The notes: generated from the letters alone by a model not told the origin. A stretch of 64,000 nucleotides of DNA from Burkholderia pyrrocinia (GCF_018417535.1 NZ_CP070978.1:558001-622000), one strand, 5' to 3'. Counted from the first letter of the stretch, positions 28,520 through 37,168 are shown. Translations and numbers: made by a program.

Positions 28520-28632
28520 TGTCTCGTCCGCCCTGAACGGGCTCGACCACGCTTGCTGCACCGCTTCATTGCTGCGCGACGGATCACACCCCGGCGCCGA
28601 ATCCGGCAGTCATCCCGCCGGGTTGTTTCCCT

Positions 28633-30933
28633 TTACCCGATCCGCCACCAGCGCGGCAACAAGTCCCGCACCTCCCGCCGCCGATAACGGTCGTCGATCA
28701 GATGCACGACGCCTTCGTCGTCCTCGGTGCGGATCACGCGCCCGGCCGCCTGGACGACCTTCTGCAACCCCGGATACAGGTACATGTAGTCGTAGCCGTT
28801 GCCGAAGCGCGCGTCCATCGCGCGCCGCATCTGCTCGTTGACATCGTTGACCTGCGGCAGCCCGAGCGTCGCGATGAATGCGCCGATCAGCCGTTCGCCG
28901 ACCAGGTCCACGCCTTCCGAGAACGCGCCGCCCAGCACCGCGAAGCCGACGCCGCGCCCGCGCGCGTCGAAGCGCGCGAGAAACGCATCGCGCTCGCTTT
29001 CGGCCATGCCGGGCGCCTGCGCCCACACCGGCACGTCCGGGTGGCGCGTCTGCATCAGCGCGACCACGCGCCCGAGGTAGTCGAAGCTGCTCAGGAAGCC
29101 GAGATAGTTGCCGGGCCTGGCCGCGTATTGCGCGGCGATCAGGTCGGCGATCGGTTCGAGCGATCGGTCCCGGTCGCGCCAGCGCGTCGATACGTGGCTT
29201 GCGACACGCACCGTCAGTTGCTCGGCGCGGAACGGCCCGTCGACGTCGAGCCAGCCGGTGTCGCCAGGCAACCCGAGCGTGTCGCGGTAGAAATGGAACG
29301 GGCTCAGCGTGCCTGAAAACAGCACGGTCGCACGCGCGGCTTCGTAGCGCGACGCGAGAAAACCGGCCGGGATCACGTTGCGCACGCACAGCGTCGACTG
29401 GAGGCGGCGCCGGCGGCCGGCCGTCGCGACGCCGTCGAGCGCCGGCTGGCGCGGCACCGGTACGCCGAGCAGCGTCGCGTCGAAGATCGACGCACTGTCG
29501 AAGGCTTCGGCGAGCACGCCGAACTGGATCGCCTCGAAATGAAAACGCAGCAGCGCGTCGCCGTTCGCGCGCGGCGCGTCGGTCAGGTGTTCGCCGATCG
29601 CCGCGACGAGGTTCTGCACGGCCGATACGATCGGGCCCGGAATGTCCGGATACGCCGCGTAGCGCTCGGCCTGCGCGCGATTGACCGTGCCCCACGCGCG
29701 GGCGAGCCGGTCGAATGCCTTGCGCAGCGCTGCGGGCGCGGCTTCGCGCGCGGTCGCGAACGCGAACGGATCGAGCGACGCGCTGTACATCTTGCGCGCA
29801 CGGTCCAGCAGGTTGTGCGCTTCGTCGACGAGCACGCCGACGCGCCACTGGTTCTGCTGCGCGAGCGTGTGCAGCATCGCGCTGCCGTCGTAGTAGTAGT
29901 TGTAGTCGCCGATCATCATGTCCGACCAGCGCGCGAGCTCCTGCGCGAGGTAGTACGGGCAGACGTCGTGCGCGAGCGCGGCTGCGCGCACGGTATCGCG
30001 ATCGAGCAGCCCGGCGCCGATCGCCGCGTCGCGCGCGGCCGGCAGCCGATCGTAGAAGCCTTGCGCGAGCGGGCACGATTCGCCGTGGCATGCGTTGTCC
30101 GGATGCTCGCACGCCTTGTCGCGCGCGACGAGCTCCAGCACGCGCAGCGGCAACGCAGGCGTGCCGGTGCCGAGCGCCGTCGCCGCTTCGAGCGCAAGCG
30201 CGCGTCCGGGCGTTTTCGCGGTCAGGAAGAACACATGGTCGAGCTCGCCCTCGCCGCACGCCTTCAGCAGCGGGAACACGGTGCCGAGCGTCTTGCCGAT
30301 GCCGGTCGGCGCCTGTGCCATCAGGCAGCGTTCGTCGCGCGCCGCGCGATAGACGGCGACCGCCAGTTCGCGCTGGCCGCTGCGGAACTGCCCGTGCGGA
30401 AACGCGAGCGCGCGCAGCGCCGCATCGCGCGCCGCGCGATGGGCCGTCTCGCGCTCGGCCCAGCCGACGAAGCACGCGCACTGCTCGGCAAAGAACGCCG
30501 CGAGCGTGCTCGCGTCCAGCGTTTCCGTCAGCACGGTCTCGCGCTCGGACACGATGTCGAAATACACGAGCGCGACGTCGATTTCGGCGAGACCGCGCGC
30601 ATCGCACATCAGGTGCGCATAGACCTTCGCCTGCGCCCAGTGCAGCGCGCGGTGGTTGGCCGGCATCGCGTCAAGGCTGCCGCGGTAGGTCTTGATTTCC
30701 TCGAGACGGTTCGCCACGGGATCGTAGCCGTCCGCGCGGCCGCGCACGGTGAGCGTGCCCCGCGTGCCCGTCAGCGCGATCTCGGTTTCGTAGCGCGCGC
30801 CGCGGTTCGACGTGACCGCGCCGTGGCCGGCGATGCCTTCGAGCGCGGTCGGCGCGGGCGTGAAGCGCAGGTCGAGATCGCCGCGCCGCGCGGTGAACTC
30901 GCACATCGCCCGCACCGCGACGACGTAGCTCAT
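28633..30933 (-). CDS. XPD/DinG-type superfamily 2 helicase with N-terminal PD-(D/E)XK nuclease
   Basis: In this 766-residue protein, residues 40-120 look like a RecB/Cas4-type nuclease (DGYDPVANRLEEIKTYRG, then HWAQAKVYAHL). The helicase part has Walker A APTGIGKT (near 208), four cysteines for an Fe-S cluster (ACEHPDNACHGESC, about 275-290), DEAH (near 370) and motif VI QAAGRVIRT near the C-terminus. It should unwind DNA 5'-3' and cut it. The ATG overlaps the stop of the upstream VRR-NUC gene by 4 bases, so the two are coupled in one repair operon under the LexA box at 32637. Confidence 0.9.
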   Translation of the reverse strand: MSYVVAVRAMCEFTARRGDLDLRFTPAPTALEGIAGHGAVTSNRGARYETEIALTGTRGTLTVRGRADGYDPVANRLEEIKTYRGSLDAMPANHRALHWAQAKVYAHLMCDARGLAEIDVALVYFDIVSERETVLTETLDASTLAAFFAEQCACFVGWAERETAHRAARDAALRALAFPHGQFRSGQRELAVAVYRAARDERCLMAQAPTGIGKTLGTVFPLLKACGEGELDHVFFLTAKTPGRALALEAATALGTGTPALPLRVLELVARDKACEHPDNACHGESCPLAQGFYDRLPAARDAAIGAGLLDRDTVRAAALAHDVCPYYLAQELARWSDMMIGDYNYYYDGSAMLHTLAQQNQWRVGVLVDEAHNLLDRARKMYSASLDPFAFATAREAAPAALRKAFDRLARAWGTVNRAQAERYAAYPDIPGPIVSAVQNLVAAIGEHLTDAPRANGDALLRFHFEAIQFGVLAEAFDSASIFDATLLGVPVPRQPALDGVATAGRRRRLQSTLCVRNVIPAGFLASRYEAARATVLFSGTLSPFHFYRDTLGLPGDTGWLDVDGPFRAEQLTVRVASHVSTRWRDRDRSLEPIADLIAAQYAARPGNYLGFLSSFDYLGRVVALMQTRHPDVPVWAQAPGMAESERDAFLARFDARGRGVGFAVLGGAFSEGVDLVGERLIGAFIATLGLPQVNDVNEQMRRAMDARFGNGYDYMYLYPGLQKVVQAAGRVIRTEDDEGVVHLIDDRYRRREVRDLLPRWWRIG

Positions 30934-32624
30934 GCGGACAGTCCTGCGGCTTCGGCGTGCGCGACGCCCGCGCCGGCCCACTCGACATCGACGACGCGCA
31001 CCGGGATGCCGTGCGCGACGCAGTACGCGAGCCAGCGCGTCTGGTTGTCCTGCAGCCGGTCTCCCGGCCCCTTCACCTCGATCAGTTCATAGCGGCGCTC
31101 GCCGGGCCAGAAGCGGACGAGATCGGGCAGCCCCGAACGGTTGCTGCGGATATCCGCGAGCAGGCGCGCGAACCACAGCCGCAGGTGCTCGGGCGGCAGG
31201 CACGCGAGCGCCTCGTCGAGCAGTTCGTCAGTCAGCACGCCCCAGAACACGAACGGCGACTGCAGCCCCGCCTTCGTCGCAAAATGCCGGCGGATCGTGT
31301 CGCGGTACGCACCCGAATCGAGCTGCGCGAAACAGGCGGCGAACGCGTCCGCGCGGCGCGCCGCGAAATCGGGTGCGTGCAGGTCGGCCGGGCCGCGCTG
31401 GAACGGGTGGAAGAACGCGCCGGGCACGGCCGCGAACACGGGCTCCCAGCACAACAGCCCGAACAGCGAATTGATCAACGTGTTTTCGACGTAATGGACC
31501 GGCGACGCCGGCTGCGCGAGATGGTCGCGCACCGCGAATTCGACGCTGACGAACGCATCGGGACGCACCAGCACGAGCGTTTCGCGCGGCACGTCCGGCG
31601 CGGCAGCCGCGCGTTCGATGCGTTGCCCGACGCGGCGCTGCAGGCGCGGCAGCATGCGCTCGACGCGCTGGCGCTCCTCGTCGCTCTCGAAACCGCCGCG
31701 TGCATCGAGCGCCAGCGCGAGCGCGGCGTCGTCGCGCCCGCAGCGTTCGAGCACGCGGATGCGCCGATGGCGGCTGCCGGGCCAGGCGCTGCGCGTGTAT
31801 GCGTCGAGCGCGGCGGCCCAGTCGGCGCGGCGCTCGCAGGCCTGCCCGAGCGCGAACAGCAGCTTCGCGCGACGCGTCGCGAGCCACGGCTGCGCGTAGC
31901 CCACCGCATCGATCGCGCGCAGCAGGTCGTCGAACGGCAGATCGTCGGGCCACGCGTCGAGCGCGTCGCGGCACATCTGCAGCGCGAGATACGCGTCGAC
32001 GTCGCCACGCTGCTGGAACGCGCGCGACGACGGCGCGATCGGCACGCTTTCGTACTGGAACACGCCGAGATCGGCGAGCACGAATTCGCTCCAGTCCTGA
32101 TGGAGATTGCCGAAGAACATCAGGCGCAGCCGGTCGCACAGCGCGCCGACCGTCACGCGCAGCACGCGGTCGCCGGCCTGCGCGCACCACGCGTCGAGCG
32201 GCTGCGCGGCATCGTGCGCGGGCCGCAGCCGCTCGAGCCATTCCGGCTTGCGCTCGCCCGCATGCGCGGCGAGCGACGGGAAGATGCGCAGCAGTTCCGC
32301 CCTGGTCGACAGCGCGAACAGCTCGTCGAGCGTCAGCGCGGGCGCCGGATCGACCCAGCCGAGTTCGACGAGCGGCGCGGCCGCATCGAGCGTGCAGCCG
32401 ATTTCGTCGTATGCGAGCTTGCTTGCGCGGAAGTCGGACCCGTTGCGCATCAGCATCCGCACGAGCAGCGCGCGCGACGCCTGCGGCAGCGTCGCGAATT
32501 GCCGGACGAACGCGAGCTCGTGCGGGTCGAACAGGTCGTCGTAACGCTCGCCGAGCCAGGCCAGCGCGCGTTCGAAATTGGTCAGGTAGTAAAACGCCGG
32601 GGGCGTCGGCGAAGCAGGTGTCAC
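30930..32624 (-). CDS. FAN1-like VRR-NUC domain nuclease
   Basis: The 564-residue protein ends in a VRR-NUC domain (near residues 480-540): NRSGLPDLVRFW, then YELIEVKGPGDRLQDNQTRW, giving the PD...EVK catalytic set of a structure-specific nuclease. The N-terminal ~450 residues match bacterial FAN1 layout (helical and TPR-like). FAN1 repairs interstrand crosslinks and branched DNA. The start is GTG; an in-frame TGA four codons upstream excludes a longer protein, and no ribosome site is visible. A LexA box lies 12 bases before the start. Confidence 0.88.
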   Translation of the reverse strand: MTPASPTPPAFYYLTNFERALAWLGERYDDLFDPHELAFVRQFATLPQASRALLVRMLMRNGSDFRASKLAYDEIGCTLDAAAPLVELGWVDPAPALTLDELFALSTRAELLRIFPSLAAHAGERKPEWLERLRPAHDAAQPLDAWCAQAGDRVLRVTVGALCDRLRLMFFGNLHQDWSEFVLADLGVFQYESVPIAPSSRAFQQRGDVDAYLALQMCRDALDAWPDDLPFDDLLRAIDAVGYAQPWLATRRAKLLFALGQACERRADWAAALDAYTRSAWPGSRHRRIRVLERCGRDDAALALALDARGGFESDEERQRVERMLPRLQRRVGQRIERAAAAPDVPRETLVLVRPDAFVSVEFAVRDHLAQPASPVHYVENTLINSLFGLLCWEPVFAAVPGAFFHPFQRGPADLHAPDFAARRADAFAACFAQLDSGAYRDTIRRHFATKAGLQSPFVFWGVLTDELLDEALACLPPEHLRLWFARLLADIRSNRSGLPDLVRFWPGERRYELIEVKGPGDRLQDNQTRWLAYCVAHGIPVRVVDVEWAGAGVAHAEAAGLSA

Positions 32625-32636
32625 GGGGCTTGATCA

Positions 32637-32652
32637 CTGTACATTTGTACAG
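32637..32652. promoter_or_regulatory. LexA (SOS) box, CTGT-N8-ACAG
   Basis: CTGTACATTTGTACAG has seven-base perfect arms around TT and fits the CTGT-N8-ACAG LexA consensus used by E. coli and betaproteobacteria. It lies 12 bases before the FAN1-like gene start, inside the likely promoter or leader, so LexA binding would silence the repair operon until DNA damage. Confidence 0.85.
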
Positions 32653-32719
32653 GTCGGAATCATATCAAATGTGACAGGAAACGCCGCACGCCGCGTCGGC
32701 CTTCTGCTGCCCGGCCCGG

Positions 32720-33598
32720 TCAGAACTGGTAATTCACCGACATGTCGAACACGCCGTTGGTCGACTGCTGCGTGATCGGGCTGCGCGCCGCGCGGCCGAC
32801 CAGCTGCTCGATCGCGCCGTCCATCGTGACGAACCAGTGCTTGTTCACGAACCAGACCATCGTCACGCCCACGCCAGCCGACTTGATCCCCGCGCCCGAC
32901 GAATAGGCCGGCAGCCCCGAACGCGCGGCGGCGCCCTGGCTCACCCCGAACCAGCTGTTCATGTAGCGCGAGTCGGCGAACGACACGGTCGGCCCCGCGA
33001 ACCAGAAGAAGTTTTCGTTGCTGCCGGGCATCGGCATGTACGCGGAGAAATCGCCGGTCCAGCCGTTCGAGCCGCCGATGCTGCGCCGGACATCCGCGCG
33101 CAGCACGAGCGGGAAGTCTTTCGAGATCACGTAATCGGCCGCCAGCTTCATCACGGGCGCCGCGTTGATGTTGTCGAGGCCGTTCAGGTGGCCGAGATCG
33201 TCGGCCGAGCGGCGGCCGAGGTCATAGCCGACCGACAGGCTCACGCGCCAGTTCGGCCCGCGCAGCACGTTCGCGCCCAGCCCCTCGCCCGTCGACAGGA
33301 AGAACAGGTCGCGATAGCGGATGTCGAGATTCGGGCCGCCCATCACGCGATAGCGGTCGGAGCCCGCATAGCGCGGCTGCAGCGTCATCGCGGCACCGAC
33401 GCTGACCTGCCAGGTGGAGACGGTCGGATCGAACAGTTTCTCGAGCGGCACGCCCGCCGAGTATTGCCACTCGCCGAGCGGCGAAGGCGTCTGGGCCGAC
33501 GCGTCGCGGGTGCCGGCCGCGGCGAGCGCCGCACATGCCGACAGGACGGATACGAACCGGCGTGCGCCGGGTGACAGCAACGGGCGAGCAACAGTCAT
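32720..33598 (-). CDS. MipA/OmpV-family outer membrane protein
   Basis: The 292-residue protein has a signal peptide (about 35 residues, ending DASAQ) and a beta-barrel pattern with a terminal Phe (VNYQF), as outer membrane proteins need. WQVSVGAAMTLQPRYAGSDR and RVMGGPNLDIRYRDLFFLST are typical of MipA, a scaffold for murein synthases and lytic transglycosylases. GGAG 10 bases before ATG 33598 supports the start. It is monocistronic, separated from the next minus-strand genes by a hairpin. Confidence 0.9.
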   Translation of the reverse strand: MTVARPLLSPGARRFVSVLSACAALAAAGTRDASAQTPSPLGEWQYSAGVPLEKLFDPTVSTWQVSVGAAMTLQPRYAGSDRYRVMGGPNLDIRYRDLFFLSTGEGLGANVLRGPNWRVSLSVGYDLGRRSADDLGHLNGLDNINAAPVMKLAADYVISKDFPLVLRADVRRSIGGSNGWTGDFSAYMPMPGSNENFFWFAGPTVSFADSRYMNSWFGVSQGAAARSGLPAYSSGAGIKSAGVGVTMVWFVNKHWFVTMDGAIEQLVGRAARSPITQQSTNGVFDMSVNYQF

Positions 33599-33736
33599 CA
33601 AGGCGGTCTCCGTCGGTTGCGCGAAACGAACCTGAGGGAAAGCGCGTTGCGCCTCTTCGGCTGCAGCGGCTGGCAGCCTGCGGCGCGAACGTAGCGTGCG
33701 CTGAATTAACGGACATCCTACGCGACGCGCGCGCAG

Positions 33737-33767
33737 ACGCAAAGCGCCCGCTGCGCGCGGGCACTTT
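33737..33767 (-). terminator. Hairpin after the 34.1-kb small genes
   Basis: GCAAAG-c-GCCCGC (33737-33749) pairs with GCGGGC-a-CTTTGC (33755-33767). It lies 38 bases past the stop at 33805 and 139 bases before the mipA start. There is no strong U-run, so it may be Rho-assisted. Confidence 0.5.
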
Positions 33768-33804
33768 GCCTCGTTCCTGGGTGGATGGGCGGAGCGTTGC
33801 CGGA

Positions 33805-34116
33805 TCAGAAGCGCTCGACGTGATAGTCGCCGGCCAGCGCGGCCGGGCTGCGCGTCGACATCATCCGCGAGAAGCCGTCCGCGAGCCGCCCGAGCGCGAG
33901 CTGTTTCTGGCTGGCGTCCCAGTGCGTATAGGTGTCGTATGCGGCATCGTCGAACGAAACGGTGACGGCGACCGGGCGGCCGCTGGCGCGAAAGCCGATA
34001 TGCAGCACGCCGCCCGGCAACTCCTCGATGTGATAACGCAACGAGCGCGATTCGAAATAGCGGCTCAGCACCTGAGCGATCGCGCGCTTGTCTGGCGATT
34101 GCACGTGAATGTCCAT
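33805..34116 (-). CDS. Small conserved-looking protein of unknown function
   Basis: The 103-residue protein (MDIHVQSPDKRAIAQVLSRY, then EELPGGVLHIGFRASGRPVA) is a mixed alpha/beta cytosolic protein with no motif I know. AAGGAGG 7 bases before ATG is a strong ribosome site and sets the start. The upstream Pro-rich gene overlaps it by 52 bases in another frame. It belongs to a run of small genes near stress regulators, so a stress role is guessed from context only. Confidence 0.75.
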   Translation of the reverse strand: MDIHVQSPDKRAIAQVLSRYFESRSLRYHIEELPGGVLHIGFRASGRPVAVTVSFDDAAYDTYTHWDASQKQLALGRLADGFSRMMSTRSPAALAGDYHVERF

Positions 34117-34325
34117 GAGGGTCCTCCTTTCAGTGGTCGTGCGGTCGGTTGCGGCACACCGCGTCCGCCCGGCATCCACATCGGCGGCGGGTGCAACGGC
34201 GGATCGCCCTGCGGCAGGCCGTCGGGCACCGGCGGATCGACGGGATCGTCGTGATCGGGCGGCGTCGGATCGGGGTCGACGTCGGGTGTCGGTTCGGGGC
34301 GGTGCAGCGTGAATGGCGTCTTCAT
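34065..34325 (-). CDS. Small proline/aspartate-rich protein
   Basis: The 86-residue frame begins MKTPFTLHRPEPTPDVDPDP and continues with repeated P-D/P-P units, probably a disordered chain. GGGAG 4 bases before ATG supports translation. Its last 17 codons overlap the next gene. The function is unknown. The unusual composition leaves some doubt that it is a real gene. Confidence 0.5.
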   Translation of the reverse strand: MKTPFTLHRPEPTPDVDPDPTPPDHDDPVDPPVPDGLPQGDPPLHPPPMWMPGGRGVPQPTARPLKGGPSWTFTCNRQTSARSLRC

Positions 34326-34439
34326 GTCACTCCCGCGCGGACGGCACGCGCATCTCGATGGCGCTGCGACCGCGCGCAAGCGGCATGCCCGCTCCCGCGC
34401 CGTACGCGTCGACCGATCCGGTCGGACGCTGCCGTGCGG

Positions 34440-34603
34440 TCAGTCGTCGCAGGCGGCCAGCCCCTGCCACATCGTGCGCCCTTGCGCCCTTGCGCGGTCA
34501 GCCGCACCGCGAGCACGAACGGATCGGACGGCGCGCATTGCGAGACGAGCGCCCGCTGCGCGCGCTCGGGGCCGTCGTAGGCAGTGTCGTTCAGTTCGCG
34601 CAC
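34440..34603 (-). pseudogene. Small gene broken by an 8-bp tandem duplication
   Basis: From GTG 34603, which overlaps the end of the upstream small gene, the frame reads VRELNDTAYDGPERAQRALV, then SQCAPSDPFVLAVRLTAQG. Two exact copies of CCTTGCGC (34480-34487, 34488-34495) then shift the frame. Deleting one copy gives a clean ending GRTMWQGLAACDD and a stop at 34440. The restored protein would be about 50 residues of unknown role. As sequenced, the frame runs on into Arg-rich nonsense to 34322. Confidence 0.6.
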
Positions 34604-34746
34604 ACGTCCTTGCCTTCGAACGTGCGCCGTTCGGGCCGATAGACCAGCGATTCGCGCTTCCACGTGCCGAACCGCTCGCGCACGTGGCCGAAATCGCCGC
34701 CGCATACGTTCGCGTCGTAACGTATCCTTTTCTTGAATGCATTCAT
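34591..34746 (-). CDS. 51-residue basic protein
   Basis: MNAFKKRIRYDANVCGGDFG, then HVRERFGTWKRESLVYRPER, ending in GKDVCAN. The composition is protein-like, with two cysteines, and AGAGGAC lies before the ATG. Its end overlaps the frameshifted small gene (34440-34603) by 13 bases, suggesting a two-gene unit. The family is not known to me. Confidence 0.65.
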   Translation of the reverse strand: MNAFKKRIRYDANVCGGDFGHVRERFGTWKRESLVYRPERRTFEGKDVCAN

Positions 34747-34887
34747 CACGATGTCCTCTCGTCCACGCCGACGGCGCGCGGGTCATGCCCGGCGCACCCG
34801 CCGGCTTCCCCGGCGCGCAAGCGCCTGCCGCCGATGCCGCGCGGGCACGGCGCTTGCGCCTGCATCAACGACCAAGGAGGTTCGACC

Positions 34888-35136
34888 ATGACCGTTCACG
34901 CCCCCGGCCGCCGCGACGCCGTGTCACCGGCTGCCGGATTGCTCCGGCTCGCCACGTCCCGCCCGCCGCCCGAAGACAAGACGGAGGAGCGCATCGACGA
35001 AGGGCTCGATGAGTCGTTTCCGGCCAGCGACCCGCCCGCCGTCGGCGGTGCGACGCGTATCGACCCCGCCAAGCCGTCCGGCAAGCACGAACGTCGCGCG
35101 CCGCACGTCCCTTCCCCGCCCCGCGATCACGGCTGA
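34888..35136 (+). CDS. Small acidic protein with DESFPASDPP motif
   Basis: The 82-residue protein contains EERIDEGLDESFPASDPPAV (residues 33-52), a short conserved motif of small proteobacterial stress-associated proteins of unknown role; the flanks are basic and probably disordered. AAGGAGG 7 bases before ATG gives a firm start. It is transcribed with the CBS and PRC genes downstream on the plus strand or separately. Confidence 0.75.
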   Translation: MTVHAPGRRDAVSPAAGLLRLATSRPPPEDKTEERIDEGLDESFPASDPPAVGGATRIDPAKPSGKHERRAPHVPSPPRDHG

Positions 35137-35201
35137 CGGCGGCACCCGGCTCGGGAGGCGCGGCAGCGCATCCGCGGGCCGGCGAAATCCGGAGTGATCC
35201 G

Positions 35202-35321
35202 ATGAAAAGCCTTGAACGTCGATGGCATGAAATCCGCGGCGCAGCCGGCGTTGCGGCGCTGGCCGCGATCGAAAGCGCCGTAGTACTGGCAATCGTCGCG
35301 ATGACGGGCATCGGCCACTGA
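35202..35321 (+). CDS. 39-residue single-pass membrane peptide
   Basis: MKSLERRWHEIRGAAGVAAL, followed by a hydrophobic stretch (AAIESAVVLAIVAM) and TGIGH. GGAG 6 bases before ATG supports translation. An N-terminal basic part and one transmembrane helix suggest an inner-membrane small protein. The function is unknown. Confidence 0.6.
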   Translation: MKSLERRWHEIRGAAGVAALAAIESAVVLAIVAMTGIGH

Positions 35322-35475
35322 CGCCCCACCCCGCCCGTTCGCGGCTGCCACCGTGGAAGATGTACAAGCGGGCCGGCAAATTTCTCCGTCGCCCGGCCGA
35401 CGAGGTCCGGCGTGCGCGGAGCGCGCGCGGCACGGCATCTGCTCCCGAATCGTGTCGCTCACGAAGGAGGCATTC

Positions 35476-35907
35476 ATGTATCGCGTCAACGAGATCATGT
35501 CGCGCGACGTGGTGTGCGTCGCGCCGACCGACACGATTCGCCATGCGGCTGAACTGATGCAGCGCTTCGATATCGGTGTGCTGCCGGTTTGCGACGGCAC
35601 CGAACTCGTCGCGATCGTGACCGACCGCGACCTCGCGGTGCGGGCGCTGTCGCACGGCCATTCGTCCGATACACCCGTGCAGGCGGTTGCGTCCATGCCC
35701 GTGCAGTGGTGCATCGAGGACGATGGCGTCGGCGACGTCCAGCAGCGGATGGCCGACGTGCAGTTGCATCGGTTGCCGGTGCTCGACCGCAACCTGCGGC
35801 TGGTCGGCATCGTGTCGCTCGGCGACATCGCGACGCGCGCGGGCGGCCCTGCGCGCGACGAGCTGGCCAATACGCTCGAGGACGTGTCGCTGCCGCGCCG
35901 GCGCTGA
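35476..35907 (+). CDS. Tandem CBS-domain protein
   Basis: The 143-residue protein is two CBS domains: NEIMSRDVVCVAPTDTIRHA with GVLPVCDGTELVAIVTDRDL, and then VQQRMADVQLHRLPVLDRNL with VGIVSLGDIA. Stand-alone CBS pairs bind adenine nucleotides or NAD and sense energy status. AAGGAGG before ATG fixes the start. Its neighbours are a PRC-barrel gene and other stress genes, with a role in acclimation inferred from context. Confidence 0.92.
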   Translation: MYRVNEIMSRDVVCVAPTDTIRHAAELMQRFDIGVLPVCDGTELVAIVTDRDLAVRALSHGHSSDTPVQAVASMPVQWCIEDDGVGDVQQRMADVQLHRLPVLDRNLRLVGIVSLGDIATRAGGPARDELANTLEDVSLPRRR

Positions 35908-35967
35908 CCGGCGCCCACTCATTCCGCGTGGCGCGCCCGGGTTGCCGTTTCGACCAGGAGGTATTCG

Positions 35968-36471
35968 ACGACGACTGACAGACCGTCGCGCGCCGCCGCG
36001 CGCATTGTCGGCGGCAGCCGCGGCACGGCCCCGGGCGGGCCGGGGCCCGACGTGATGGCCGCCCGCACGCTCGCAGGCGATCGCGTGCTGACGATGGACG
36101 GCGACGACATCGGCAAGGTCACCGACATCATGCTCGACGTGCGTTCCGGCCGGATCGCGTATGCGGTCGTCGCGTCGCGCGGCGTGCGCGGGAGCGGCGA
36201 CAAGCTGCTCGCGGTGCCGTGGAACGTGCTCATGCTCGACGTCGAGCGCAAATGCTTCGTGCTGCCCGTTGCCACCGGGCACGTGCGCGATGCGCCCGGC
36301 TTCGACCACGACCGCTGGCCGGCAATGGCCGACCCGGACTGGGCCGAGGCACTGCATGCGTACTACGGCAGCTCGCCGTACTGGCTGATCGCGGAAGGAG
36401 AAACGGCGATCGACTCGCCGCCTTACGAGGCGTCGCCGGGCGGCCCCGAAGACGGCCAGCGGCAACGTTGA
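35968..36471 (+). CDS. PRC-barrel domain protein with an apparently altered start codon
   Basis: The PRC-barrel (TLAGDRVLTMDGDDIGKVTD, then IMLDVRSGRIAYAVVASRG) is a small beta-barrel often found in RNA-processing and photosynthetic proteins. From the first standard start (GTG 36052 or ATG 36055) the protein is 138-139 residues, but no ribosome site precedes it. A perfect AGGAGG (35956-35961) lies 6 bases before an in-frame ACG (35968), and the frame TTDRPSRAARIVGGSRG is open. ACG may be a mutated ATG, or a weak start. Confidence 0.8.
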   Translation, partial: TTTDRPSRAAARIVGGSRGTAPGGPGPDVMAARTLAGDRVLTMDGDDIGKVTDIMLDVRSGRIAYAVVASRGVRGSGDKLLAVPWNVLMLDVERKCFVLPVATGHVRDAPGFDHDRWPAMADPDWAEALHAYYGSSPYWLIAEGETAIDSPPYEASPGGPEDGQRQR

Positions 36472-36493
36472 AACCGGCCAACTGCAACGCGAC

Positions 36494-37117
36494 TCAGTGC
36501 GCGGCCGCCACCGTCTGCGCGAGCTGCCGCGCGGCGGCCAGATGCGCGTTCAGCGTCGGCAGCGTGCCGGCCGCGAATGCGCGAAGCTGCGGGTCGCGAC
36601 CGTTCCGCGCCTCGGCCTCATAGAGCCGGATCGCCGCCTCGTGCGCGCGCGGGCCCGCCAGCGCGACATAGGCTGTGTCGAACGCGTGGCCATCCTTCGT
36701 TCGCAATGCCGTCACTGCCGGATCGACAAGCATCCGCGTCTGAACCGGTACGCCCTTTTGCGCGCCAAGCTGCCGCAATTCGCCGGCGATGCGCGCTTGA
36801 TCGTCGACCATCCGGCGTGCGAATGCCTGCACGTCCGGATTCGACGAGCGGTCGAGCGCGAGCTGGCTGGCCTGCCGCTCGACCTTGCCGAGCATCCCGG
36901 CCTTGTCGACGAATTCGGCGTCGATGCCGGTCGGCCGCTGCGTCATGCCGGCCTCGTCGGCGGTCGGGCCGGGGCGGACGACGCCCGGTGCGACGTGCAC
37001 CGACGAGGCGGGCGGCGCCTGCGCGTGCGAGAGCACGAACGCCAGTGCGCCGGCGGTGGCTGCCAGCGCGCATGCCGCCGAGCGGCGCCCGTCCCGGTTC
37101 ATCCGATTCGTTTTCAT
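36494..37117 (-). CDS. DUF4142-family exported protein
   Basis: The 207-residue protein has a signal peptide (residues 1-33, ending SHAQA) and a DUF4142 four-helix domain (EFVDKAGMLGKVERQASQLA, AFARRMVDDQARIAGELRQL, ELRQLGAQKGV). This ferritin-like-looking periplasmic family is linked to stress by co-occurrence, with no known reaction. GGAGG before the ATG supports the start. It is convergent with the PRC-barrel gene. Confidence 0.88.
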   Translation of the reverse strand: MKTNRMNRDGRRSAACALAATAGALAFVLSHAQAPPASSVHVAPGVVRPGPTADEAGMTQRPTGIDAEFVDKAGMLGKVERQASQLALDRSSNPDVQAFARRMVDDQARIAGELRQLGAQKGVPVQTRMLVDPAVTALRTKDGHAFDTAYVALAGPRAHEAAIRLYEAEARNGRDPQLRAFAAGTLPTLNAHLAAARQLAQTVAAAH

Positions 37118-37168
37118 CCGGGGACCTCCGTGTGTCGAGACGGAACGGGCCGACCGCGCGGTTTTCCG

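Noticed and set aside
35360..35475. A small basic ORF (MYKRAGKFLRRPADEVRRAR) before the CBS gene
   Set aside because: There is no good ribosome site, it is Arg-rich, and it overlaps the CBS start in another frame; not supportable.
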